Assembly (NCBI GenBank): GCA_958295765.1
Contig: CATQHB010000002.1
Span: 1,878,001 to 1,942,000, forward strand
Length of the DNA stretch: 64,000 nt
Source: an uncultured Dehalococcoidia bacterium
GTDB taxonomy: Bacteria; Chloroflexota; Dehalococcoidia; Lucifugimonadales; UBA3495
Direction: 5' to 3'
The first letter of the stretch is position 1. Each line of letters begins with the position of its first letter. This document shows positions 24,662-33,071 of the stretch, piece by piece. The notes beneath the pieces were generated by a model. The model was given only the letters and a program-made list of their open reading frames with translations, ran no database searches and had not been told where the DNA came from. The position numbers and the translations under genes were made by a program.

Positions 24662-26776
24662 ATGCGCGGGCGCAGTATCCGGTTATCCATCCTTATCCTG
24701 TTCATCATGGCGCTTTCCGTAGCGGCCCTGGCCTTTACGGAAGTCAATATCAACGTTCCCGGCTTTCCCGCCCTCAACCGGGGCGGCGACGGCCCTTTGG
24801 GGCTGAAACTGGGGCTGGACCTGAGCGGCGGCGGCCACCTGGTCTATCAGGCCGATACCGGCACCCGCATCGAAATAGCCTTTGCCGAACCGGTGGAGGC
24901 CGCGGTCATCGAGGCTGCCCTGGATGACTTGTCCGTTGTCGATTACCAGGTTCAAGCCCAGGACGACCGTTCTTACCTGATAACCGCCGGCCTGCTGGAT
25001 CCCGCCGTCAAGGAGAGCCTGCGGGACTCTCTGAACGTGGGCGGGACCGCCGAGGCGCCTAAATACGCGGTGGAAGTGGATTTCCAGTTTGAGGAGGCCG
25101 GGCCGCGGCCCGACCTGATTATCGCACCAACCACCGTGGTGGAGGAACTGGAATTAGCCGACTTCACCGTCGCCCGCTGGGGCGACGGCGAACACGGAAT
25201 CCGCATCACCACCACCACGCCCCTGGAGGGGGATTTGCTGGCGCAACTGGAAACGGCCCTGGCCGAGGTGTTCAGCGAGGACGGGGGACAGGTCGCAGAC
25301 TTCCGGGTGGTGGACCTGCCGACGCCGCCGGCAATGACCGTAGAGTCCTACACCGTTGCCGAAACCCTGCCGCCTACCCCGGACCAGATGGAGGGCGTGC
25401 TGGACCGGATTAACCGGCGGGTCAACCTGTTCGGCACCGAGGAGCCGATTATCCAGCTCTTTGGCGACGACCGGGTTATCGTCCAACTCCCCGGGGCCAG
25501 CGGTTCCATTACCGAAGTGGAGTTCAGCGACCCCAAGGGCGCCGCCCAGGTGGAGGAGGTATTGCAGGCTCAGGGCTTTGAGGACTTTTCCGTGTCAATG
25601 CTCGACGGGAATGACCGGAAGTTTGAACTCCGCACCGTTTCCCTGAACGTGAACCAGCAGGAGGAGTTGCGCAACTCCCTGACCAACAGCGTCGGGGCGG
25701 TCAATTCCCTGGTAACCACCGGCGGCATCGAAACGGCCAAGGCCCTCATCGGCCAGACGGCGCAACTGGTATTCAAGGAACGCACCTGCTCCGATGCTAC
25801 CTGTTTCGTCTTTACCGATGCGGAAATCGGCCTGACCGGGGACGACCTGGAAAACGCCTACGCCTCCACCGACCCCAACACCGGGGAATGGGAGGTCAAC
25901 ATCGCTTTCGGCGACCGGGGCACCGGCATTTTCGCCGACTTGACCCAGCGCATTGTGGGCCAGGATAACAAGCGCATCGCCGTCTTTCTGGACGATGAAC
26001 TGCTGATTGCCCCGGTGTCCCTGGCCTGGATCCGGGACGGCCGCAGTTCCATCAGCGGCAACTTCTCCCGGGAAGAGGCCCGAACCCTGGCGATTCAACT
26101 GGAAGCCGGCAGCCTGCCGGTGCCCCTGAAGCTGATTCAGGAGAGCGACGTGGACGCGCTGCTGGGTTCCGAGTCCCTGTCCCGGAGCCTGATGGCCGGC
26201 ATCATCGGCCTGGGGCTGGTGCTGATATTTATGGTGGCCTACTACCGCATGGCCGGCGTGGTGGCCGCCCTGGCCCTGGTTTTCTACACCGTGGTGGTGC
26301 TGGCCGTGTTCAAGCTGGTGCCGGTAACCCTGGGCCTTTCCGGCATTGGCGCCTTCATCCTCTCCATTGGCCTGGCGGTGGACGCCAACATCCTGATTTT
26401 TGAGCGGATGAAAGAGGAGGTGCGGATTGGCCGCACCCTGGCCTCCTCAATGGAAGTGGGCTTCAGCCGGGCCTGGCCGGCCATCCGGGACGGCAACTTC
26501 TCCACCCTCATCACCTGCCTGGTGCTGCTCTGGCTGGGGAGCCGCACCGCCGATGACCTGGTAACCGGCTTTGCCTTCACCCTGTTCATCGGCGTGGCTG
26601 TAAGTATGTTCACCGCCATCGTGGTCAGCCGCAACCTGCTCCAGCTTTTCGCCTGGATTGGGCTGGGCCGCCGCATCAACCTGTTCACGCCGGAACCGCC
26701 GCCGCGTCCGGCCACCAATTCCATGCCCGGCCGGGCCGGGGCCGCGCGTACCCACAGCGCCGAGGGAGGCAGATAG
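24662..26776 (+). CDS. secD: Protein translocase subunit SecD
   Basis: SecD works with SecF to pull exported proteins through SecYEG using the proton gradient. This 704-residue protein has an N-terminal membrane helix (about 8-25), a large extracytoplasmic region starting with LGLDLSGGGHLVYQ, and five C-terminal helices with the GLAVDANILIFERMKEE motif near 580. AAAGGAG lies just upstream. Its stop is 2 bp before the secF start, so they form an operon. Length is within the longer bacterial SecD range. Confidence 0.95.
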   Translation: MRGRSIRLSILILFIMALSVAALAFTEVNINVPGFPALNRGGDGPLGLKLGLDLSGGGHLVYQADTGTRIEIAFAEPVEAAVIEAALDDLSVVDYQVQAQDDRSYLITAGLLDPAVKESLRDSLNVGGTAEAPKYAVEVDFQFEEAGPRPDLIIAPTTVVEELELADFTVARWGDGEHGIRITTTTPLEGDLLAQLETALAEVFSEDGGQVADFRVVDLPTPPAMTVESYTVAETLPPTPDQMEGVLDRINRRVNLFGTEEPIIQLFGDDRVIVQLPGASGSITEVEFSDPKGAAQVEEVLQAQGFEDFSVSMLDGNDRKFELRTVSLNVNQQEELRNSLTNSVGAVNSLVTTGGIETAKALIGQTAQLVFKERTCSDATCFVFTDAEIGLTGDDLENAYASTDPNTGEWEVNIAFGDRGTGIFADLTQRIVGQDNKRIAVFLDDELLIAPVSLAWIRDGRSSISGNFSREEARTLAIQLEAGSLPVPLKLIQESDVDALLGSESLSRSLMAGIIGLGLVLIFMVAYYRMAGVVAALALVFYTVVVLAVFKLVPVTLGLSGIGAFILSIGLAVDANILIFERMKEEVRIGRTLASSMEVGFSRAWPAIRDGNFSTLITCLVLLWLGSRTADDLVTGFAFTLFIGVAVSMFTAIVVSRNLLQLFAWIGLGRRINLFTPEPPPRPATNSMPGRAGAARTHSAEGGR

Positions 26777-26778
26777 CA

Positions 26779-27744
26779 GTGTATAACATAGTAGGCAAAC
26801 GGGGCTGGTACTTCCTCTTTTCCGCCCTGATTATCCTGCCCGGGTTAATCTCCTTGATTATTCCCCCCGGCGGCTGGCTTAGCGGCGACTCCGGGCTGCG
26901 GCCGGGAATTGACTTCACCAGCGGCTCAGTGCTGGACATCACTTTTGAGCGCCCGGTGTCCCAAGGTCAGGTACAGGCGCGGATGGAGGCGTTGGGCCAC
27001 CCGGAGGCGCTGATTCAGCGCACCGGCAGCCGCAGCGTCCTGGTACGCACCAAGGTGCTGGCCGAGGCGGTGGGCAGCGGCAAGTCGGAGCGCCAGTTGA
27101 TTGAGGACGACCTGACCAAGAACGTCGCCCCGGTTCTGGCGGTGAACTTCGACTCCACCTCGCCCATCGTGGCCCAGGAAACGGTGCGCAACGCCGCCAT
27201 CGCCCTGGCCGCCGCCTCGGTGTTCATCCTGTTATATATCTGGTACGCCTTCCGGCGGGTGCCTAAGGCCTACCGCTACGGCATCAGCGCCATTCTGACC
27301 CTGATTCACGATACCCTGCTGGTGCTGGGGGTGTTCTCCATCCTGGGCCGGGTACTCAACATGGAGGTCAACTCCATGTTCATCGTCGGCATCCTGACCG
27401 TCGCCGGCTACAGCGTCAACGACACCATCGTAATTTTCGACCGCATCCGGGAAAACGTCATCCGCTACCCCGACCGGGCATTAGAGTCCACGGTGAACCT
27501 GAGCATCGTTGAGACGGTGGGCCGGTCAATCAACACCAGCTTCACCACCCTTACCGTGCTGCTGGCGATGCTGCTGATTGGCGGCTCCAGTATCCGGGAG
27601 TTGCTGCTGGTAGTAGCCATCGGCGTGCTGGTCGGAACCTACAGTTCCATCTTCATCGCCAGCCAGTTCGTAGTCATCTGGGAACGGGGCGAAATCGGCA
27701 GGATCTTCCGCCGGGGCCGCCGGGCCGCTCCGGCCACCGGTTAG
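26779..27744 (+). CDS. secF: Protein translocase subunit SecF
   Basis: A 321-residue partner of SecD. It has an N-terminal helix, the FTSGSVLDI segment, and the C-terminal helices with GYSVNDTIVIFDRIREN near residue 215, the SecF counterpart of the SecD proton-path motif. The GTG start has GAGGCAG upstream and follows the secD stop directly. yajC is not adjacent. Confidence 0.95.
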   Translation: MYNIVGKRGWYFLFSALIILPGLISLIIPPGGWLSGDSGLRPGIDFTSGSVLDITFERPVSQGQVQARMEALGHPEALIQRTGSRSVLVRTKVLAEAVGSGKSERQLIEDDLTKNVAPVLAVNFDSTSPIVAQETVRNAAIALAAASVFILLYIWYAFRRVPKAYRYGISAILTLIHDTLLVLGVFSILGRVLNMEVNSMFIVGILTVAGYSVNDTIVIFDRIRENVIRYPDRALESTVNLSIVETVGRSINTSFTTLTVLLAMLLIGGSSIRELLLVVAIGVLVGTYSSIFIASQFVVIWERGEIGRIFRRGRRAAPATG

Positions 27745-27873
27745 TTTATCCACGAAGGGACACGAATAAGCACGAAGGAATGATTACTGTTGGAATGATT
27801 ACTGTTTAAGTAATATACATCTAAACTATTAAACTATTCCTTCGTGCCCCTTCGTGTCCCTTCGTGGACAAAA
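27745..27873. repeat. CACGAAGGGACACGAA-type inverted repeat element
   Basis: Left arm CCACGAAGGGACACGAATAA (from about 27750) and right arm CCCCTTCGTGTCCCTTCGTGG (ending ~27870, shown in part) form a long imperfect palindrome around an AT-rich centre. It occupies the whole secF-nfo gap and could form a strong hairpin after secF. The nfo ribosome site starts directly after it. Confidence 0.75.
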
Positions 27874-27886
27874 AGAGAGGGAAAAT

Positions 27887-28744
27887 ATGCAGATTGGCGC
27901 GCACGTATCTTCCGCCGGGGGCATCAGCAAGGCCATTGACCGGGGGGTGGAAATTGGCTGCGAGGCCATCCAGATTTTCGGCTCTTCGGCCCGCAGTTGG
28001 GCCTTCAAGCCGCCGGCCGATAAGGAAGTCGCCGCCTTCAAGGAACGGCGCGCCGAGACCGGCATGGGGGCGGTCTATTTTCACGCCATCTACCTCATCA
28101 ACCTGGGCAGTCCCAACCCGGAACTGGTGGAAAAGGGCGTCCAGTCCCTCATCAACTATATGACCCTGGCCGCCACCATTGACGCCGACGGCGTAATTTT
28201 CCACCCCGGCAGCCACAAGGGGCAGGGCTACGAGCAGGTGTTCGACCAGGCGGTGGACGCCATCAACCGGGTGCTGGAGCAGACGCCGGAAGGCCCCTAC
28301 CTGTGCCTGGAAAATATGGCCGGTATGGGCCAGCACCTGGGGGCCAAGTTTGAGGAACTGGGCGGCATCCTGAGGGCGGTCAACAGCCCCCGCCTCCGCA
28401 TCTGCCTGGACACGCAGCACAGCTTCGCCGCCGGCTATGACCTGACTACGCCGGAGGGAGTGGAGTCAATGATTGCCCAGTTCGACGAGGCCATCGGAGC
28501 GGAAAACCTGGCGGCGGTACACGCCAACGACTCCAAGCAGCTTTGCGGCTCCGGCGTTGACCGCCACGACAACATCGGCGAGGGGCATATCGGCGAGGCC
28601 GGCTTTGCCGCCATTATGGGAAACCCGGCCTTTAAGGATGTACCCTTCTTCCTGGAAGTCCCCGGCTTTGAGGGCGACGGCCCCGACCGGCGCAACGTAG
28701 AAATCCTCAAAAACCTGCGTCATCAATTAGGAATTATCAATTAA
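27887..28744 (+). CDS. nfo: Deoxyribonuclease IV (AP endonuclease, Nfo)
   Basis: Nfo cleaves DNA 5' to abasic sites during base-excision repair and uses three zinc ions. This 285-residue protein begins MQIGAHVSSAGG and has FHPGSHKG, LENMAG, CLDTQHSFAAGYD, HANDSKQ and VDRHDNIGEGHIG, which together supply the His, Asp and Glu metal ligands. AGAGAGG precedes the ATG. The last six residues (QLGIIN) and the stop codon come from the AT-rich repeat that begins here. Confidence 0.95.
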   Translation: MQIGAHVSSAGGISKAIDRGVEIGCEAIQIFGSSARSWAFKPPADKEVAAFKERRAETGMGAVYFHAIYLINLGSPNPELVEKGVQSLINYMTLAATIDADGVIFHPGSHKGQGYEQVFDQAVDAINRVLEQTPEGPYLCLENMAGMGQHLGAKFEELGGILRAVNSPRLRICLDTQHSFAAGYDLTTPEGVESMIAQFDEAIGAENLAAVHANDSKQLCGSGVDRHDNIGEGHIGEAGFAAIMGNPAFKDVPFFLEVPGFEGDGPDRRNVEILKNLRHQLGIIN

Positions 28745-28813
28745 GAATTAGGAATTAAGAATTATCACTTCCCCATTCGTAATTCTTAATTCTTAATTCC
28801 TAATTCTCAATTG
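28722..28813. repeat. AT-rich inverted repeat, 'empty' arrangement
   Basis: AATTAGGAATTATCAATTAAG-type units (shown in part as AATTAGGAATTATC) face AATTCTTAATTCCTAATTC across a short CACTTCCCCATTCG spacer. It is the same arm pair that brackets a Family B element at 2.6-2.96 kb. It could act as a terminator after nfo. Confidence 0.75.
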
Positions 28814-28821
28814 AGAGAGTT

Positions 28822-29196
28822 GTGGTTGAGTTGACCGAACAGGAGTTTATCCGGCTGGTGCTGCGGGCCTACCGCCAGTTGCCTCCGGCTTACCGGCGGG
28901 AGTTGGAGCGGGGCAACGTGGACGTTACGGTGGAGGATTGGCCCGGCGCGGCGGAGCAGGATTTATTGGAGGAAGGCGGAACCCTCTTCGGCCTGTATCA
29001 CGGCGTCCCCCGGACTGACCGGGAGGGCGGCGACCCGGTTCTGCCCGACCGGATTATCCTCTACCGCCAGCCCATATTGCAAAGCTGCACGACCCGCGCC
29101 GAGGTGGTGCGGGAAATCCGCATTACCCTGTGGCACGAAGTAGGCCACTACCTGGGCTTGGACGAGGCCGCCCTCCACCGTCTGGGCTACGGCTGA
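28822..29196 (+). CDS. Metallopeptidase of the zincin-1 family (PF06262 type)
   Basis: A 124-residue minimal zincin. The catalytic motif HEVGHYLGLDE near the C-terminus gives HExxH plus the third ligand, Glu or Asp. The preceding PDRIILYRQPIL and IRITLWHE segments fit the small bacterial zincin group, whose physiological substrates are unknown. The start GTG 28822 has a GAGAGAG upstream. Located between nfo and pgpA on the same strand. Confidence 0.85.
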   Translation: MVELTEQEFIRLVLRAYRQLPPAYRRELERGNVDVTVEDWPGAAEQDLLEEGGTLFGLYHGVPRTDREGGDPVLPDRIILYRQPILQSCTTRAEVVREIRITLWHEVGHYLGLDEAALHRLGYG

Positions 29197-29333
29197 TATA
29201 CGGCTTATAGTTGATACGAACCGCCAATAAACCCGACTTGACCCGAACCGGCACGAATGGATTTTCAGCAGTTCAGTAACATCAGCAGTAATAGTATGCG
29301 TCTCCGCAAAACTCCCCGTAGCGTTGCGCCCCG

Positions 29334-29825
29334 GTGGTGAAAGACTCCCTCGGCAAAGCTATTGGCCTCGGCTTCGGCGCCGGGTTGTCTCCGGTGGCCC
29401 CCGGCACGGTGGGCAGCCTGGCCGCCCTGGTCATTTACTACCTCCTCTCAATACCCCTCTCCGGCCCGGCGAATGAAACCTGGCTGCTGGCCGGGTTGCT
29501 GGCCGGGCTGATAATAGTCGGCTTTCCGGTAGGCGTGTGGGCCACCGGCCTGCTGGTTACGGCGCAGGAACCGGACCCGGGCCGGGCGGTGTGGGATGAG
29601 TTTGTCGGTATGTGGCTGACCTGCCTGCTGCTGCCCCGGGAAGGGTTGTGGCTGGCGGCGGCCTTCTTCTGCTTCCGGTTCTTCGACATCGTAAAACCTT
29701 GGCCGGCCCGGCGGCTGGAACGGCTGCCCGGCGGCTGGGGCATAATGGCCGACGATCTGGCCGCCGGCCTCTACGGGGCCGTCCTGCTCAACGGGGCCAG
29801 GTTGGCCTGGCAAGCCTGGGGGTAA
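29334..29825 (+). CDS. pgpA: Phosphatidylglycerophosphatase A
   Basis: PgpA removes phosphate from phosphatidylglycerol phosphate in the membrane to yield phosphatidylglycerol. This 163-residue protein has GAGLSPVAPGTVGSL near the N-terminus, VWDEFVGMW, FRFFDIVKPWP, and the C-terminal GIMADDLAAG, all diagnostic. Three to four hydrophobic helices are visible. The start is GTG 29334 or the next codon, also GTG. No other phospholipid genes are adjacent. Confidence 0.92.
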   Translation: MVKDSLGKAIGLGFGAGLSPVAPGTVGSLAALVIYYLLSIPLSGPANETWLLAGLLAGLIIVGFPVGVWATGLLVTAQEPDPGRAVWDEFVGMWLTCLLLPREGLWLAAAFFCFRFFDIVKPWPARRLERLPGGWGIMADDLAAGLYGAVLLNGARLAWQAWG

Positions 29826-29855
29826 CGTCAATCTTTGAGCAATAACCGCCGGCGG

Positions 29856-29883
29856 GGTGGTTCGACAAGCTCACCATGAGCGG
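29856..29883. repeat. Family C repeat, single arm
   Basis: One GGTTCGACAAGCTCACCATG arm followed by AGCGG. It is followed by short GATTGGAGACTTTG/GTTGGAGACTTTG direct repeats up to about 29930. Confidence 0.8.
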
Positions 29884-29954
29884 ATTGGAGACTTTGCGCG
29901 GATTGGATGCTTTAAGCGGGTTGGAGACTTTGCCCAAGCCCGGTTACTCCTCAA

Positions 29955-30142
29955 GGTATTCTCAACATTTGTTGGCATTGTCATCATCGGGTAGGGGTGG
30001 GTTTGTAACCCGCCCTGGCTTGGGTACAAGAATGTTTCATACCGGGTACACCCGTTCACCGGACCGTCTTTGCCGTTGAACGCCGGGCGGGTTAGAAACC
30101 CGCCCCTACCCGGTGAAAATACCGACAAGCGTTGAAAATGCC
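29955..30142. repeat. Family A MITE-like repeat, copy 3
   Basis: A 188-bp copy with degenerate 25-bp terminal repeats (about 19 of 25 positions match) and the inner TAGGGGTGGGTTTGTAACCC palindrome. Lies in the 850-bp repeat-only gap between pgpA and the acyl-CoA dehydrogenase. Confidence 0.85.
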
Positions 30143-30216
30143 TCGGCGTCAGGGCAATCGCATCACAAACCCGGTCAAAGCAATCGCAGCTTAAACCCGT
30201 CATTCCGGCTATAAAA

Positions 30217-30314
30217 CCGTCGTTCCGGCGAAAGCCGGAATCCAGAACTCTCGGTAGCCGGCACATTCTTTTCCCGCAGGATTTCCTGGATTCCGGCTTT
30301 CGCCGGAACGACGG
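30217..30314. repeat. Family B 98-bp palindromic repeat, copy 4
   Basis: Standard 98-bp copy. Its right end (ACGACGG) runs directly into the minisatellite that follows. Confidence 0.9.
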
Positions 30315-30532
30315 TTGTTTGGGTTACCGTTGTTTGGGTTGCCACCGACGGTTGTTTGGCTGCCGCTGTTTGGGTTGCCAATGACGGTTGTTTGGGCTGC
30401 CGCTGTTTGGACCGCCGTTGTTTGGGTTGCCACCGACGGTTGTTTGGGCTGCCGCTGTTTGAGTTGCCACCTACGGTTGTTTGGGGCTACCGTTGTTTGA
30501 GTTGCCACCGACGGTTGTTTGGGCTGCCAATG
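30311..30532. repeat. Minisatellite seeded at the edge of Family B copy 4
   Basis: About six units beginning ACGGTTGTTTGGG, most of them 36-38 bp, each made of two related half-units (TGTTTGGGYTGCC). A single such unit flanks Family B copy 1 (1246-1262, opposite orientation), so the array seems to have grown from the element's flank. No ORF with coding character runs through it. The remaining 30533-30680 holds only the dehydrogenase ribosome site. Confidence 0.8.
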
Positions 30533-30680
30533 ACTGTTGCCGGGGTTGCCCTGGTTAAGACGCGGTTGCCCGGTTACTCTGCATATCTGTGGTGAAAAAA
30601 TCCCCACTTTGCGCTATACTAGCCCGGCAATCGGATGCAGCCATTCCGGTGGCGGCGCCCCGGAGGATTGAGGAGTAAAT

Positions 30681-31823
30681 ATGGACTTGGGTTTGAGTGA
30701 AATTCAGCAGATGTTGAAGAACAGCGCGCGGGAGTTCCTGTCTCAGGAGTGTCCCTTGACGCTGGTTCGGGAGATGGAAGAAGACCCCCGGGGTTATACC
30801 GATGGGCTTTGGCGCCAGATTGCCGGCCTGGGCTGGCCCGGCGTGGCCTTCCCGGAGCAGTACGGCGGCACCGGCGGCAACTTCCTGGACCTGGCGGTAC
30901 TGCTGGAAGAAATCGGCCGCTCCCTGACCCCCGGCCCTTTCTTTGCGACGGTTGTCCTAGGCGGCCTGACGGTAATGGACGCCGGGGACGAGGAGCAGAA
31001 ACGGGACCTCCTGACCCGCATTTGCAGCGGCCAACTGCTGATGACGCTGGCCCTTACCGAGGCTTCGGCAACTTACGAACCCTGGGGTGTGGCAACCACC
31101 GCCACCCGGGACGGGGCCGATTTCCGGCTCAACGGGGCCAAGCTGTTCGTCCCCGATGCCCACGCCGCCGACCTAATACTGGTCGCCGCCCGCACCACTG
31201 AATCCACCGAGTCCGCCGACCCGGCCCAGGGCATCACCCTGTTCATCGTACCCTCCAGCAGCGACGGGCTAACCGTCAATCAGCTCAGCACCATTTCCTC
31301 AGACCGGCAGTGTGAAATAATCCTGAGCGACGTGAAGGTTTCGGCCAATGCCGCGCTGGGCGCGGTGGATGGCGGCTGGCCGATAATCCGGCGCGCCCTG
31401 CACCGGGCGGTGGCCGGCAAGTGCCTGGAAATGCTGGGCGGCGCCGACGCGGTGGTAGAAATGACCGTGGAATACGCCAAGCAGCGCAGCCAGTTCGGGC
31501 GGCCGGTGGGCGCCTTTCAAGCAGTGCAGCACCATTGCGCCAACATGGCGACCGACGTGGAAGGCTGCCGCCACATCGCCTATCAAGCGGCCTGGAAAAT
31601 CGCCGAGGGGGAACCGGCCGACCGGGAAGTTGCTATGGCTAAAGCCTGGGTCAGCGCCGCCTACCAGCGGGTTTGCAATCTGGCCCACCAGTGCCACGGG
31701 GCCATCGGCTTTACCAAGGAACACGACCTGCAACTTTACACCCGCCGGGCCAAAGTGCAGGAACTTTCCTACGGAGACGTGAACTTCCATAAAGAGCTGG
31801 CCCTGCAACAAATTGAGGCGTAA
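30681..31823 (+). CDS. Acyl-CoA dehydrogenase family protein
   Basis: A 380-residue FAD enzyme that introduces an alpha-beta double bond into an acyl-CoA. The N-terminal helical domain (LSEIQQMLKNSAREFL), the EASATYEPWG beta-domain segment, and the C-terminal QRSQFGRPVGAFQAVQHHCA and QCHGAIGFTKEHDLQLYTRR segments are typical. The usual catalytic Glu before the C-terminal end is not obvious, as in some steroid-side-chain or FadE-type members. GGAGGATTGAGGAG precedes the ATG. The acyl substrate cannot be told. HIT and YqeK-like genes follow. Confidence 0.88.
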   Translation: MDLGLSEIQQMLKNSAREFLSQECPLTLVREMEEDPRGYTDGLWRQIAGLGWPGVAFPEQYGGTGGNFLDLAVLLEEIGRSLTPGPFFATVVLGGLTVMDAGDEEQKRDLLTRICSGQLLMTLALTEASATYEPWGVATTATRDGADFRLNGAKLFVPDAHAADLILVAARTTESTESADPAQGITLFIVPSSSDGLTVNQLSTISSDRQCEIILSDVKVSANAALGAVDGGWPIIRRALHRAVAGKCLEMLGGADAVVEMTVEYAKQRSQFGRPVGAFQAVQHHCANMATDVEGCRHIAYQAAWKIAEGEPADREVAMAKAWVSAAYQRVCNLAHQCHGAIGFTKEHDLQLYTRRAKVQELSYGDVNFHKELALQQIEA

Positions 31824-31916
31824 CCCCGGCCCGCCGGCTTGGGGCGCGCCGATAAAAATCAAGCAAGAAACCGGCCGGCCTTGCCGCAACCGCAGCCGGC
31901 GGGAAGAAGGGACAGG

Positions 31917-32264
31917 ATGACTACCAGCGAATGTATTTTCTGCGGCATGGCCCGCAACCCGACTCATGAGTCGGTCATCTACCGGGACGACCGGGTTTTC
32001 GTGGTCAAGGACATCAATCCCCAAGCCCCCGTCCACCTGTTGATTATTCCCAATATGCACCTGAACTCCCTGGCTTACGTCGGCCCCGGACAGGTGCCGG
32101 TAATGGGGCATCTGTTTGTGGTGGCCGAGGAAATGGCCCGGCGGGAAGGGGCCGCCCTGAACGGCTACCGCCTCTCCCTGAACCAGGGCGAGGACGCCGG
32201 CCAGGCGATCGCCCACCTGCATTTGCACCTGCTGGCCGGGCAGCCCCTGGGAACTATGGGGTAG
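31917..32264 (+). CDS. HIT-family nucleotide-binding protein
   Basis: A 115-residue histidine-triad protein of the HINT type that hydrolyses nucleoside phosphoramidates or related AMP conjugates. The zinc-like CIFCGM motif is at residues 6-11 and the triad QAIAHLHLHLLAG is near the C-terminus. I chose ATG 31917 (AAGGGACAGG directly upstream) over in-frame codons further upstream. Spaced 16 bp from the next gene. Confidence 0.92.
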   Translation: MTTSECIFCGMARNPTHESVIYRDDRVFVVKDINPQAPVHLLIIPNMHLNSLAYVGPGQVPVMGHLFVVAEEMARREGAALNGYRLSLNQGEDAGQAIAHLHLHLLAGQPLGTMG

Positions 32265-32280
32265 TCGGGGTAATAGCGGG

Positions 32281-32892
32281 ATGACAATGCAATCTCCCCT
32301 CCAATCCTTCCGGCAACCCGGCCTGGAAAGCCGGATCCGGCAACGGGTGGACGGGCTGCCGGCCAAGCTACAGGCGCACATCGCCCGCGCTCAGGACGTG
32401 GCCCGGGAACTGGCCCCCCATCACGCCGTTGACCCGGAGCGGGCCGCTTTGGGGATTCTGGCCCATGACGTGGCGCGCGCTATGCCGGGGGTGGAGTTGC
32501 TGGAGCGCGCCGCCCGGTTTGACCTGCCCATCCGGGACGTCGAGCAGCAGGTTCCCCTGTTGCTGCACGGGCCGGTCGGCGCAGAAATCCTCCGCCGGGA
32601 AGAGGGACTGAGCGCCGCCGCCGAAATGGACTTGTACCAGGCGGTCTATTGGCACACCACCGCCCACCCCACCCTGGACGCGCTGGGCAAGGTAGTTTTC
32701 CTGGCGGACAAGCTGGACCCCAACAAGCGGAAACGCTACCCCTACCAACCCCAAATCCTGGAACTGGCCTACGACAACCTGGACGCGGCGATACTGGAGT
32801 TCTTAACCCGCCAAGTAGTTGACCTCACCAACCGGGGCCATCTGGTACATCCCACAATGCTGGAGGCCCGCGACGCCCTGCTGCGGGTATGA
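32281..32892 (+). CDS. HD-domain hydrolase, YqeK-like
   Basis: A 203-residue HD protein resembling YqeK, a symmetrical diadenosine tetraphosphate hydrolase. Ligands are visible in HIARAQDVA, LAHDVAR, LLHGPVGAEIL, WHTTAHP and VVFLADKLDPNKR, in the YqeK order. The gene normally sits beside nadD and rsfS, both absent here. Adjacent HIT and YqeK-like proteins could both act on dinucleoside polyphosphates (inference). Confidence 0.85.
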   Translation: MTMQSPLQSFRQPGLESRIRQRVDGLPAKLQAHIARAQDVARELAPHHAVDPERAALGILAHDVARAMPGVELLERAARFDLPIRDVEQQVPLLLHGPVGAEILRREEGLSAAAEMDLYQAVYWHTTAHPTLDALGKVVFLADKLDPNKRKRYPYQPQILELAYDNLDAAILEFLTRQVVDLTNRGHLVHPTMLEARDALLRV

Positions 32893-32934
32893 CCGGCATA
32901 CCGGGACAGCCGCAAAATCGCCAGAGTTGACCGC

Positions 32935-33018
32935 CCCGCTCATCCTGAGCCAGTCGAAGGATAAACGGGAAAGAGGAATCGCCGGATGCGGAAGGATGGT
33001 TCGACAAGCTCACCATGA
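32935..33018. repeat. Family C inverted pair
   Basis: CCGCTCATCCTGAGCCAGTCG and GGTTCGACAAGCTCACCATG arms (the first shown in full, the second in part) face each other around 45 bp. It lies between convergent genes and could form a bidirectional terminator-like hairpin. Confidence 0.8.
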
Positions 33019-33071
33019 GCGGATTGCGGACTTGGAGATTGCCCGTTCCTACATCCCCGTCCAGACCGTTC

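Noticed and set aside
30311-30532. Possible CRISPR array
   Set aside because: Units are contiguous and degenerate with no unique spacers, and no cas genes are present.
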